Shown piece by piece: positions 9,293-17,472 of a DNA stretch of 64,000 nucleotides. The notes under the pieces are model-generated. The model was not told where the DNA came from and did not search any database. It saw nothing but the letters and a program-made list of their open reading frames with translations. The translations under genes and the position numbers were made by a program. This DNA is from Paracoccaceae bacterium (GTDB taxonomy: Bacteria > Pseudomonadota > Alphaproteobacteria > Rhodobacterales > Rhodobacteraceae). Location of the stretch: positions 183,627-247,626 of the forward strand of contig JAKITO010000001.1 in NCBI GenBank assembly GCA_021648025.1, in the 5' to 3' direction. Position 1 is the stretch's first letter, and each line of letters opens with the position of its first letter.

Positions 9293-9945
9293 CAGCGGGT
9301 TGTTTCGGTCAGGCGTTGTTTGACGTAGTCCGAAACATTGCCAATCAGCGTGTCCATATGTTCACCCTGAAAAAAGTGGTCCGAGCCTTCGATTTCCTGG
9401 TGAGTGACGGTGATGCCTTTTTGTTCATGCAACTTGTCGACCAAAGCGACGGTATCAATTGGCGGTGCCACCCGGTCGGCCAGCCCGTTGATCACCAGAC
9501 CAGACGACGGACAGGGGGCCAGGAACGAAAAGTCGTACATGTTGGCCGGAGGCGATACGGTGATAAAGCCGGTAATCTCGGGGCGGCGCATCAGCAACTG
9601 CATGCCGATCCATGAACCGAATGAAAACCCGGCCACCCAGCAATGTTTGGAATTGTTGTTCATGGATTGCAGGTAATCAAGCGCCGAGGCCGCATCTGAC
9701 AGCTCTCCGATGCCCTGGTCGTATTCGCCTTGCGACCGGCCGACCCCGCGAAAGTTGAAGCGCAATACCGTAAAGCCCATGTTGTAAAAGGCATAATGCA
9801 GATTATACACCACCTTGTTGTTCATGGTCCCGCCAAATTGCGGATGCGGATGCAGCACAATGGCGATTGGGGCGTCTTTTTCTTTTTGCGGATGATAGCG
9901 GCCTTCTAGGCGACCTTCGGGTCCGGGAAATATGACCTCGGGCAT
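9292..9945 (-). CDS. alpha/beta hydrolase
   Basis: A 217-residue alpha/beta-hydrolase of the small dienelactone-hydrolase/YtmA-like type. It has the oxyanion segment HPHPQFGGTMNN, the nucleophile elbow GFSFGSW (G-x-S-x-G) and the acid/histidine region with GSDHFF near the C-terminus. LRFNFRGVGRSQGEYDQG is characteristic of this group of proteobacterial hydrolases. The substrate is unknown. It leads a three-gene minus-strand operon and is divergent from iscR, sharing the 200-bp promoter region. Confidence 0.8.
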   Translation of the reverse strand: MPEVIFPGPEGRLEGRYHPQKEKDAPIAIVLHPHPQFGGTMNNKVVYNLHYAFYNMGFTVLRFNFRGVGRSQGEYDQGIGELSDAASALDYLQSMNNNSKHCWVAGFSFGSWIGMQLLMRRPEITGFITVSPPANMYDFSFLAPCPSSGLVINGLADRVAPPIDTVALVDKLHEQKGITVTHQEIEGSDHFFQGEHMDTLIGNVSDYVKQRLTETTR

Positions 9946-9996
9946 AAGGTGTTTTGTCCTTGCATGTTTTATTTCAAAAAGTGCGCCGGTGTATTC

Positions 9997-10025
9997 TTGA
10001 CGAATTCCCTAAGACACCTTAGAAT
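9997..10025 (+). promoter_or_regulatory. sigma70-type promoter of the iscR-suf operon
   Basis: TTGACG (9997-10002) and TAGAAT (10020-10025) are separated by exactly 17 bases and lie about 125 bp upstream of iscR. The -10 element is inside the Irr-type dyad described next. A separate CTAAG-ACAC-CTTAG inverted repeat occupies 10009-10022 between the two elements. Confidence 0.6.
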
Positions 10026-10033
10026 GGTTCTAA
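10019..10033. promoter_or_regulatory. Irr-type iron control element overlapping the iscR -10
   Basis: TTAGAA-TGG-TTCTAA is a perfect 6-bp inverted repeat with a 3-bp spacer. It matches the core of the ICE motif recognised by the haem/iron regulator Irr in Alphaproteobacteria. It covers the -10 hexamer of the promoter above, so occupancy should block transcription. Iron-dependent control of suf in Rhodobacterales is established knowledge; assignment of this site to Irr is by motif only. Confidence 0.6.
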
Positions 10034-10149
10034 TCAGATATGCACACGACTGGCGCGCGCTGTTTGTGTAACTTCCAGCGGGACTTACTGACTGGCGCGC
10101 AAAAGGTCAATGTTTTCGACGTTTTTCAAACAGCCCGGGGATGGATGGG

Positions 10150-10614
10150 ATGAAGCTTTCTACCAAAGGGCGCTATGCGATGGTGGCGCTGGTTGATATA
10201 GCCATGAATGCGGGCGACGGGAATGCGCTGGTGACGCTGGGCGATATTGCCAAACGTCAGGATATTTCGCTGCCCTATCTTGAGCAGTTGTTTGTCAAGC
10301 TGCGTCGCGACAAGCTGGTTGTGTCGGTTCGCGGGCCCGGGGGTGGATACCGGCTGGCGCGGGTACCTTCGGATATTCGCATAGTCGAGATTCTGGCGGC
10401 GGTGGATGAGACGGTGGATGCGATGCATACCGGGGCCGGGGCCTCGGGGGGGTCGTCGGGTTCCAAAGCCCAGTCCATGTCGAACCGGTTGTGGGAATGT
10501 CTGAGTGCGCATGTTTATGTGTTCCTGCACCAGACCCGCCTGTCGGATGTGATCGAGAATGAACTGGCGCCCTGTCCTGCGGTGCCGGGGCTGTTGTCGG
10601 TGGTGGATGTTTGA
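10150..10614 (+). CDS. iscR: Rrf2 family regulator IscR
   Basis: A 154-residue winged-helix regulator beginning MKLSTKGRYAMVALVDIA, with the Rrf2 HTH (ISLPYLEQLFVKLRRDKLV) and wing (VRGPGGGYRLAR). The region that carries the three cluster-ligating Cys in E. coli IscR reads AMHTGAGASGGSSGSKAQ here and has none. The only Cys are one in LWECLSAH and one in ELAPCPAVP. Rhodobacter-type IscR is known to lack the canonical Cys triad, so a non-standard cluster site is expected. It heads the suf operon and probably controls it. The ATG at 10150 is preferred over the in-frame ATG at 10141 by homology. Confidence 0.88.
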   Translation: MKLSTKGRYAMVALVDIAMNAGDGNALVTLGDIAKRQDISLPYLEQLFVKLRRDKLVVSVRGPGGGYRLARVPSDIRIVEILAAVDETVDAMHTGAGASGGSSGSKAQSMSNRLWECLSAHVYVFLHQTRLSDVIENELAPCPAVPGLLSVVDV

Positions 10615-10696
10615 AGATGCTGGTGTTGTGTTTGGGGATGGGTCGGAATTTGAGTTTATTTCAGATGTTTTGGGTTTTCCTGAAAAAGAAAGTATG

Positions 10697-10725
10697 GCCA
10701 TTCGCCCACTCTTGGGGTGAATGGC
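10697..10725 (+). promoter_or_regulatory. stem-loop between iscR and the desulfurase gene
   Basis: GCCATTCGCCC and GGGTGAATGGC form an 11-bp stem (one G-U pair) with a 7-base loop. It sits in the 160-bp gap between iscR and the next gene. No T-run follows, so it is not a classic terminator. It could tune read-through or mRNA stability and so the IscR to Suf ratio, which is inference. Confidence 0.4.
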
Positions 10726-10777
10726 GATGTGATGTAAACCCAATGCAGTTATGCAAGATGAAGAGCAAGAAGAAGAT

Positions 10778-11821
10778 ATGAGGCGGGTCTATCTTGATCA
10801 TAATGCGTCGATGCCTTTGAGGGCAGAGGCGCGCGCGGCGATGATCGGCGCGATGGATCTGTGTGGCAATCCGTCGTCGGTGCATGGCGAGGGGCGCGCG
10901 GCGCGTGGATTGATTGAGCGGGCACGCGCACAGGTGGCGGCGGCGTTTGGCGCGGATGGCGCGGATGTTGTGTTTACCTCCGGTGCGACCGAGGCTGCGG
11001 CCCTGGCCTGTGCCGGGCGCGGGTTGTTTGGGTCGGGGTTGGAGCATGATGCGGTTGCGGCCTGGACCGATGGTGGGCTGGCGGTGGATTCTGCTGGTTT
11101 GGTTCAGGTTGATGTGCCGGGGCGATCGGTCCTGCAGATGTCCAATTCCGAAACCGGGATTGTTCAGGAATTGCCCGCCGGGTTGGCGGTGACGGATGCC
11201 ACCCAGAGCTTTGGCAAGATGCCGGTGGCATTCAACTGGTGCGGCGCTGAAATGGCGTTGATTTCGGCCCATAAGATTGGCGGCCCCAAGGGGGTTGGCG
11301 CCCTGGTGGTCAAGCGGGGCACCGAGGTGGCCGCACGAATCAAAGGTGGCGGGCAAGAGATGGGGCGGCGCGCCGGGACGGAGAACCTGATTGGCATTGC
11401 CGGGTTTGGTGCGGCGGCCAAGGCGGCGGCGCGGGATTTGGCCGATGGGGTTTGGGACAAGGTGGCGCAGATGCGCGATTTGTTGCAGGCAACGCTTGAG
11501 GATTCTGTGAAACATACTATTTTTGTCGGGAATGGAGTGACTCGCCTGCCAAATACGCTATGTATCGCTACGTCGGGCTGGAAGGGCGAGACGCAGGTTA
11601 TGCAGATGGATCTAGCGGGATACGCGATCAGCGCCGGGTCGGCGTGTTCCAGCGGCAAGCTGCGCGCCAGTGGGGTGTTGCGGGCGATGGGCTATGATGA
11701 CCAGATCTCGGCTTGTGCGATAAGGGTATCGCTGGGGCCGGAGACGACGAAGGATGATGTGATGGGCTTTGCCACTGCGTGGCTGGCCAAAGAAGAGAAT
11801 TTTCGCGCCCGGGCTGCATAA
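10778..11821 (+). CDS. cysteine desulfurase, IscS/NifS type
   Basis: A 347-residue class V PLP enzyme that takes sulfur from cysteine for Fe-S assembly. Visible motifs are the N-terminal YLDHNASMPLR, PLP contacts in FTSGATEAAALA, the PLP lysine in SAHKIGGPKG and the persulfide-forming Cys in SAGSACSSGKLRASGVLRAMG. It is shorter than typical IscS (about 400 residues), as usual for the desulfurase found between iscR and sufB in Rhodobacterales. The ATG at 10778 is chosen because homology starts at MRRVYLDHNA. A second desulfurase, sufS, ends the same operon. Confidence 0.85.
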   Translation: MRRVYLDHNASMPLRAEARAAMIGAMDLCGNPSSVHGEGRAARGLIERARAQVAAAFGADGADVVFTSGATEAAALACAGRGLFGSGLEHDAVAAWTDGGLAVDSAGLVQVDVPGRSVLQMSNSETGIVQELPAGLAVTDATQSFGKMPVAFNWCGAEMALISAHKIGGPKGVGALVVKRGTEVAARIKGGGQEMGRRAGTENLIGIAGFGAAAKAAARDLADGVWDKVAQMRDLLQATLEDSVKHTIFVGNGVTRLPNTLCIATSGWKGETQVMQMDLAGYAISAGSACSSGKLRASGVLRAMGYDDQISACAIRVSLGPETTKDDVMGFATAWLAKEENFRARAA

Positions 11822-11851
11822 AGCAGTGCGGCGTGAGATCAGGAGAGAGGC

Positions 11852-13372
11852 ATGGCTGCTTTGGACCAGACGATAGTGAAAGATGGGGTCGATCAGGACA
11901 CTGTGGATGCAGTGGCCGAGGTCAGCACCTATAAATATGGCTGGGAAACCGAAATCGAGATGGAGTTTGCGCCCAAGGGTGTGAACACCGATATCGTCCG
12001 GCTGATCTCGGACAAGAACGAAGAACCGATCTGGATGACCGACTGGCGGCTTGCGGCGTTTGAACGCTGGGGCAAGCTGCAAGAGCCGAAATGGGCGATG
12101 GTGAATTACCCCGAGATTGATTTTCAGGACATCTATTATTACGCCCGGCCCAAAAGCATGGAAGTCAAGCCGAAGTCACTGGACGAGGTCGACCCAAAGC
12201 TGTTGGCGACCTATGAAAAGCTGGGCATTCCGGTGCGTGAACAGATGATTTTGGCAGGGGTCGAGGGGGCCGAGGCTTCGCCCGCCGATGGCCGGAAGGT
12301 CGCCGTGGATATGGTGTTTGATTCCGTATCCGTTGGCACGACCTTTCAATCCGAGTTGAAAAAGGCCGGGGTGATCTTTTGTTCCATCTCGGAAGCGATC
12401 CGTGATCATCCTGAGTTGGTGAAGAAATATCTGGGCACCGTGGTGCCCGCGTCGGACAATTTCTATGCGACGTTGAATTCGGCCGTGTTCTCGGATGGCT
12501 CATTTGTCTATATCCCGCCGGGGGTGCGTTGCCCGATGGAATTGTCGACCTATTTCCGCATCAACGCCGAAAACACCGGCCAGTTTGAGCGGACGTTGAT
12601 CATCGCCGACAAGGGGTCGTATGTGTCGTACCTTGAGGGCTGCACAGCACCGCAGCGCGACACCAACCAATTGCATGCCGCCGTGGTCGAGATCATCATC
12701 GAAGAAGACGCCGAGGTGAAATATTCCACCGTTCAGAACTGGTATCCCGGGGACGAGAACGGGGTTGGCGGCATTTACAACTTTGTCACCAAGCGGGCTG
12801 ATTGCCGGGGGGATCGCGCAAAAATCATGTGGACGCAGGTTGAAACCGGCTCGGCTGTGACCTGGAAATACCCGTCTTGCATTCTGCGCGGCGATGACAG
12901 CCAGGGCGAGTTTTATTCGATCGCCATCACCAACAACTATCAGCAGGCCGATACCGGCACCAAGATGATCCACCTGGGCGCGCGCACCAAATCGCGCATC
13001 GTGTCCAAGGGCATTTCGGCGGGACATGCGCAGAATACCTATCGCGGGTTGGTGTCTATGCACCCCAAGGCCAAGAATGCCCGCAATTACACCCAATGCG
13101 ACAGCCTGCTGATCGGCGACAAATGCGGGGCGCATACGGTGCCTTATATCGAGGTGCGTAACAACTCGGCCCGGGTCGAGCATGAGGCGACGACCTCAAA
13201 GGTGGATGACGATCAATTGTTCTACTGCCGATCCCGCGGGATGGACGAAGAAGAGGCCGTGGCCCTGGTGGTCAACGGATTCTGCAAGGACGTGTTGCAG
13301 GCCCTGCCGATGGAGTTTGCCATGGAAGCGCAGCAATTGGTGGCGATATCGCTTGAGGGATCCGTCGGGTAA
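11852..13372 (+). CDS. sufB: Fe-S cluster assembly protein SufB
   Basis: A 506-residue scaffold subunit of the SufBCD complex, on which Fe-S clusters are built. It is recognised from [14 protein letters not shown] near residue 130, the [20 protein letters not shown] stretch, and the C-terminal core with [20 protein letters not shown] and [27 protein letters not shown] precedes the start. The gene is followed by 138 bp and then an unexpected insert (the pyruvyltransferase-like gene) before sufC. Confidence 0.95.
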   Translation: MAALDQTIVKDGVDQDTVDAVAEVSTYKYGWETEIEMEFAPKGVNTDIVRLISDKNEEPIWMTDWRLAAFERWGKLQEPKWAMVNYPEIDFQDIYYYARPKSMEVKPKSLDEVDPKLLATYEKLGIPVREQMILAGVEGAEASPADGRKVAVDMVFDSVSVGTTFQSELKKAGVIFCSISEAIRDHPELVKKYLGTVVPASDNFYATLNSAVFSDGSFVYIPPGVRCPMELSTYFRINAENTGQFERTLIIADKGSYVSYLEGCTAPQRDTNQLHAAVVEIIIEEDAEVKYSTVQNWYPGDENGVGGIYNFVTKRADCRGDRAKIMWTQVETGSAVTWKYPSCILRGDDSQGEFYSIAITNNYQQADTGTKMIHLGARTKSRIVSKGISAGHAQNTYRGLVSMHPKAKNARNYTQCDSLLIGDKCGAHTVPYIEVRNNSARVEHEATTSKVDDDQLFYCRSRGMDEEEAVALVVNGFCKDVLQALPMEFAMEAQQLVAISLEGSVG

Positions 13373-13510
13373 GTTGGGTTTTCGCCCCGCCTTTGGCAAT
13401 ATTTGTAGGGTGGGTGAAAACCCACGCCCACTGGAAAATGGAAAGTTCTGATCATGATTGTCACCGCAACTCTTTCGGCCAGTGGCACCGCCGTGGTGCT
13501 GGGGTAAACC

Positions 13511-14359
13511 ATGTCTGATGTGGCCACCAATCCCATGCCCTTGCGGCTGTTCTGGTGGCAGGGTGTGGCCAATTTTGGCGACACCCTGTCGGCGCTGATC
13601 GTGTCGCAGGTTTCCGGGCGCAAAGTATCCCATGCCGGGCCGGGGGGCTGTGAAATGCTGGCCATTGGTTCGTTGATACAAGTGATGCGGCGCAAATATC
13701 GTGAACCGCGCGGCGACGGTGTGCGGCCTTGGATATGGGGTGCCGGCCTGCTGCATTCGGTGCCGGTGGATTTTCTTGACAATGTTCAGGTGGGTTTGCT
13801 GCGCGGCCCGGTAACGGCAGCACTTCTTGGGGTCAAGACCAACCAATATGGCGATCCCGGTCTGCTGACGCCGCTGATCCTTGGGCCACTTCCTGCACGC
13901 AATGACCGGATCGGGCTGGTGATGCACCATTCTCAGGCGGATGACCCCGAAGTGGCCGACCTGATCGCCCGCGAACCGGCATTGGAATTGATTGATGTGG
14001 GCGGCAACACCAAAGAGGTCTGTCGCAAAATCGCAGCCTGTGCCCATGTGATCGCCTCATCCTTGCACGGGTTGGTTGTGGCGGATGCCTGTGGTGTGGC
14101 CAATACCTGGCTGTCTCCGGGTACACAGTCGCATCTGAAATACCACGATTATGGCGCCTCGATCGGGCGGGCGATGATCGCGCCTTTGGCGATTGTCGAC
14201 ATTCCCGGCCACGTCGCCGGGCTGAAAGATCAACATGGGCTGGGCTACAGCGAAGCGATTGAACACGCCCGCGAAGCCTTGCTTGATACTTTTCCGGCTG
14301 CTTTGCGCGGCCCTAAAAAACCTTCCGGGCAGCCGGAACCTGAAATGATGAGGGTATGA
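13511..14359 (+). CDS. polysaccharide pyruvyltransferase family protein
   Basis: A 282-residue protein with the fold signature of the PS_pyruv_trans family. The N-terminal WWQGVANFGDTLSALIV is GDx(L)-type, GAGLLHSV is in the middle, and the C-terminal substrate site is SSLHGLVVADACGV. Family members transfer pyruvate ketals to sugars of exopolysaccharides or act as related glycan-modifying enzymes. Its stop overlaps the sufC start by four bases, so it is translationally coupled to sufC and inside the suf operon, an odd place for a glycan enzyme. It has no signal peptide. Confidence 0.75.
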   Translation: MSDVATNPMPLRLFWWQGVANFGDTLSALIVSQVSGRKVSHAGPGGCEMLAIGSLIQVMRRKYREPRGDGVRPWIWGAGLLHSVPVDFLDNVQVGLLRGPVTAALLGVKTNQYGDPGLLTPLILGPLPARNDRIGLVMHHSQADDPEVADLIAREPALELIDVGGNTKEVCRKIAACAHVIASSLHGLVVADACGVANTWLSPGTQSHLKYHDYGASIGRAMIAPLAIVDIPGHVAGLKDQHGLGYSEAIEHAREALLDTFPAALRGPKKPSGQPEPEMMRV

Positions 14360-15117
14360 AATTGCTGAAAATCAAAGACTTGCGGGTCAAACTTGAAGAT
14401 GAAGACAAGCAGATACTTAAGGGCGTCGATCTTGAGATCGGCGCGGGCGAAGTGCATGCGATCATGGGGCCAAACGGCTCGGGCAAATCGACGCTTTCTT
14501 ATGTTCTGGCCGGGCGTGGCGGCTATGAAGTCACCGGTGGGACGGCGCATATGGACGGGCTGGACCTGTTGGATGTTGCGCCCGAAGATCGGGCGGCGGC
14601 GGGGCTGTTTCTGGCGTTTCAATATCCGGTGGAAATTCCCGGGGTTGGCAACATGACGTTTCTGCGCACCGCCGTGAACGCGCAACGCAAGGCGCGCAGG
14701 CAGGATGAGATGAGTGCGGCTGAGTTCCTCAAAGTGGTGCGCGCACGGGCCAAAGAGTTGAAGATCGACGCCGATATGTTGAAACGCCCGGTCAACGTCG
14801 GCTTTTCCGGTGGCGAGAAAAAGCGCAATGAGATTCTGCAAATGGCGATGCTTGAACCAAAGATGTGCATCCTGGACGAGACCGATTCAGGCCTTGATGT
14901 GGACGCGATGAAGCTGGTTTCCGAAGGCGTCAATGCCCTGCGCAACGGTAAGCGGTCGTTCCTTGTTATTACGCATTATCAACGACTTCTGGACCATATC
15001 AAACCTGACGTGGTGCATATCATGGCTGATGGGCGGATCATAAAGTCGGGTGGACCCGAACTGGCTTTGAACGTCGAACAGAACGGTTATGCCGACCTTT
15101 TGGCTGAGGTGGCGTGA
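14356..15117 (+). CDS. sufC: Fe-S assembly ATPase SufC
   Basis: A 253-residue ABC-type ATPase of the SufBCD complex. It shows Walker A GPNGSGKST (about residues 38-46), the signature FSGGEKKRNEIL, Walker B CILDETDSGLD and the H-loop VITHYQR. Soluble, it binds SufB and SufD and drives the conformational changes needed for cluster assembly. The start overlaps the preceding stop (ATGA), and the stop overlaps the sufD start (TGATG). Confidence 0.95.
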   Translation: MKLLKIKDLRVKLEDEDKQILKGVDLEIGAGEVHAIMGPNGSGKSTLSYVLAGRGGYEVTGGTAHMDGLDLLDVAPEDRAAAGLFLAFQYPVEIPGVGNMTFLRTAVNAQRKARRQDEMSAAEFLKVVRARAKELKIDADMLKRPVNVGFSGGEKKRNEILQMAMLEPKMCILDETDSGLDVDAMKLVSEGVNALRNGKRSFLVITHYQRLLDHIKPDVVHIMADGRIIKSGGPELALNVEQNGYADLLAEVA

Positions 15118-16409
15118 TGAGCGCGCCGAACCCACGCACGGTCGCCACCGAGGCGTTGTTGGACACGCTGAAGATGCCCGAAGGCGGCTGTATCGAAGTG
15201 GCACGTCGTGCCGCATTGGCGCGGCTGCGTGCCATGGGGCTGCCGCAACGGCGCGATGAATATTGGAAGTTCACCAAGCCCGACACTTTGCTGACCGCCG
15301 AGGTGCCGCCAGCCGCGCCATTCGACAATGAAGAGGGGCTGTTGTTCGATGAGTTTGACCGGCTGAAGATCGTTTTTGTTGACGGTGTGTTTGACCCGCA
15401 AGCGTCGGATGACCTTAGCCTTGAAGGTGTTTCATTTGATCGGCTTGAGGATATCTGCTGTACCGATATCCACTGGGCGAAAGACATTTACGGCGTGTTG
15501 GAAACCCGGGGCCAGACCCCGGTTCCGCGCCCCTTTGCAGCACTCAACACCGCTTTTGCGACGGATGGCATCGCGATTCATGTGACGGGTCGGCCAAGCA
15601 AGCCAATCAGCCTGATTTATATCCATGGTTCAAGGGCTTCTGACGCGATCCTGCACCATGTTATCCGGGTTGAATCCGGGGCCGAGGTGACCATTCTGGA
15701 AAATGGCCCGGCGGCGGCCCGGCTGAACGAATGTATGGAGATCGACATTGCCGACGGCGGCACGCTGCACCATGTCCGCGCCCAGGGACGCGACCCGGAA
15801 CGGCGCGCGGTGACGGCGATGTTTACCCGGCTTGGCAAGCAGTCCGTGTTCAAAAGCTTTACCGTGACAGTCAACGGCGCGTTGACCCGCAACGAATCTG
15901 TGATCGAACTGATCGGTGACGACGGTGTGGCACATGTGGCCGGGGCGTGTGTTGGCGACGCTGGCGGGAACCGCGATTTTCACCATGATGACACGGTGTT
16001 TGTCACCCATGATGCGCTGAATTGTGAAAGCCGCCAGGTGTTCAAAAAGGTGCTGCGCAACGGGGCCACCGGTGTTTTCCAGGGTAAGATTCTGGTCAAG
16101 GCCGGGGCGCAAAAGACCGATGGGTATCAGATTTCCCAGGCGTTGCTACTGGACGATGACAGTCAGTTTCTGGCCAAGCCAGAACTTGAAATCTATGCCG
16201 ATGATGTGATCTGCTCGCATGGGTCGACCACCGGGGCAATCGACGAAACCGCCTTGTTTTACCTGCGTTCGCGCGGGGTGCCCCAGAAAGAGGCGACCAA
16301 TCTTCTGACGCTGTCATTCCTGGCCGAAGCGGTGGACGAGATCGAAGATAAGGCCCTGGCCGAAGATATCCGGTCACGGCTTGAAAACTGGCTGTCGCGG
16401 CGCGGTTAA
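15117..16409 (+). CDS. sufD: Fe-S cluster assembly protein SufD
   Basis: A 430-residue partner of SufB. The N-terminal helical part contains RRDEYWKFTKPDTLL, then comes the beta-helix core and the conserved C-terminal GATGVFQGKILV, VICSHGSTTGAIDE and FYLRSRGVPQKEA. The ATG at 15117 overlaps the sufC TGA; a GTG three bases earlier is also possible. Its own stop overlaps the next start (TAATG), continuing the coupled operon. Confidence 0.93.
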   Translation: MSAPNPRTVATEALLDTLKMPEGGCIEVARRAALARLRAMGLPQRRDEYWKFTKPDTLLTAEVPPAAPFDNEEGLLFDEFDRLKIVFVDGVFDPQASDDLSLEGVSFDRLEDICCTDIHWAKDIYGVLETRGQTPVPRPFAALNTAFATDGIAIHVTGRPSKPISLIYIHGSRASDAILHHVIRVESGAEVTILENGPAAARLNECMEIDIADGGTLHHVRAQGRDPERRAVTAMFTRLGKQSVFKSFTVTVNGALTRNESVIELIGDDGVAHVAGACVGDAGGNRDFHHDDTVFVTHDALNCESRQVFKKVLRNGATGVFQGKILVKAGAQKTDGYQISQALLLDDDSQFLAKPELEIYADDVICSHGSTTGAIDETALFYLRSRGVPQKEATNLLTLSFLAEAVDEIEDKALAEDIRSRLENWLSRRG

Positions 16410-16894
16410 TGGCGGTAACAGTAGACATAGTTGCCACCTATGGTGGCCCGGGACGGGTGATGCGCCGGATGATCGCCGGCCCTGCGCGCGAAGACCGCGC
16501 GTTGGTGATTCTGATGGTTGGTTGCGTGGTGATGTTTGTCGCCCAACTGCCGCGTCTTTCGCGCGAATCGCATCTGAGCGGGCAGGATTTGAATATGTTG
16601 ATGGGTGGCGCCTTGCTTGGGTGGTTGTTCATTGCGCCTTTGGGGTTTTACGCGTTGGCTGGGTTGACTCAATTGGGCGCGCATATGACTGGCGGCAAGG
16701 GCAACGGCTATGGCGCGCGGCTGGCGTTGTTTTGGGCCTTGCTGGCCAGCAGTCCGCTGGTATTACTACACGGGCTGGTGGCCGGGTTTATCGGTCAGGG
16801 ACCAGGGTTGCAGGGGGTTGGCGCGATTTGGCTGGCGACATTCCTGTGGTTTTGGGTGGCGGGGTTTTGGCAAGTGCAAAGGCAGGCAACATGA
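16409..16894 (+). CDS. small membrane protein, YIP1-like
   Basis: A 161-residue protein with four predicted membrane helices (for example ALVILMVGCVVMFVAQL, LFIAPLGFYALAGL and IWLATFLWFWVAGF). The N-terminal PGRVMRRMIAGPAREDRAL is cytoplasmic. It resembles YIP1-type membrane proteins found in pairs in Rhodobacterales suf operons, but no function is established. It is coupled to sufD by a TAATG overlap and to the next gene by an ATGA overlap. Confidence 0.65.
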   Translation: MAVTVDIVATYGGPGRVMRRMIAGPAREDRALVILMVGCVVMFVAQLPRLSRESHLSGQDLNMLMGGALLGWLFIAPLGFYALAGLTQLGAHMTGGKGNGYGARLALFWALLASSPLVLLHGLVAGFIGQGPGLQGVGAIWLATFLWFWVAGFWQVQRQAT

Positions 16895-17472
16895 ATTGGA
16901 TCGAACTGGCCGTGTTATCGGTAAAAGACCCGAAGAAGGCCGCCGGTATTCTGATGGGGATGCGGCTTGAGATCGCTGTTTTGTGGAAAGCGTTGTTGTT
17001 GGTGGCTTTGGTCAACACGTTTCTGTTCGTGTTTTCGGTCGAAATCATTGGCCTGCGGTCGCCGTATCCGGCGTTTTTCTCTGCCCCCTTCTTCAACTTT
17101 GCCATCATGGTGGCAGGCCTTTCTCTGATGGTGTTTGCGCTGGTTTTCACGGGCCGGATGATGGGCGGGGTTGGCACGGTTCGCGATATTCTGACGCTGG
17201 TGATCTGGGTGCAGATCGTTCAGGCGGCGATCCAGATACTGGCATATATGGCGCTGATGGTTGTGCCGCTTGTGGCCAATATCCTTACATTGGCGGGCGG
17301 GTTGATCGGGCTTTACATGCTGGCGCATTTCATCAACGAATCCCATAAGTTCAATTCACTGGGGAAATCGGTGATGGTGATGGTTGGCGCGCTTTTGGGG
17401 GTGGTGATTGGCTTGTCGATCCTTGCGATTATGGTCGGAGGACCGAATGTTGGATCAAATCTTGAGCTATGA
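16891..17472 (+). CDS. YIP1 family membrane protein
   Basis: A 193-residue protein with about five membrane helices and the YIP1-type N-terminus (IELAVLSVKDPKKAAGILM). The frame is open far upstream, through sufD and the previous gene, but the ATG at 16891 overlaps the previous TGA and starts the homology. Its 3' end runs 26 bases into sufS. Yip1-domain proteins are mostly known from membrane trafficking, and the bacterial role is unclear. Placement between sufD and sufS suggests a link to Fe-S assembly at the membrane, which is inference from context only. Confidence 0.7.
   Translation: MNWIELAVLSVKDPKKAAGILMGMRLEIAVLWKALLLVALVNTFLFVFSVEIIGLRSPYPAFFSAPFFNFAIMVAGLSLMVFALVFTGRMMGGVGTVRDILTLVIWVQIVQAAIQILAYMALMVVPLVANILTLAGGLIGLYMLAHFINESHKFNSLGKSVMVMVGALLGVVIGLSILAIMVGGPNVGSNLEL

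Noticed and set aside
13454..13507. 17-codon ORF between sufB and the pyruvyltransferase-like gene
   Set aside because: No ribosome-binding site and no recognisable sequence; too short to support.
16381..16890. Upstream extension of the YIP1 gene in its own frame
   Set aside because: It only reads the preceding gene out of phase; the ATG at 16891 overlaps the previous stop and begins the homology.
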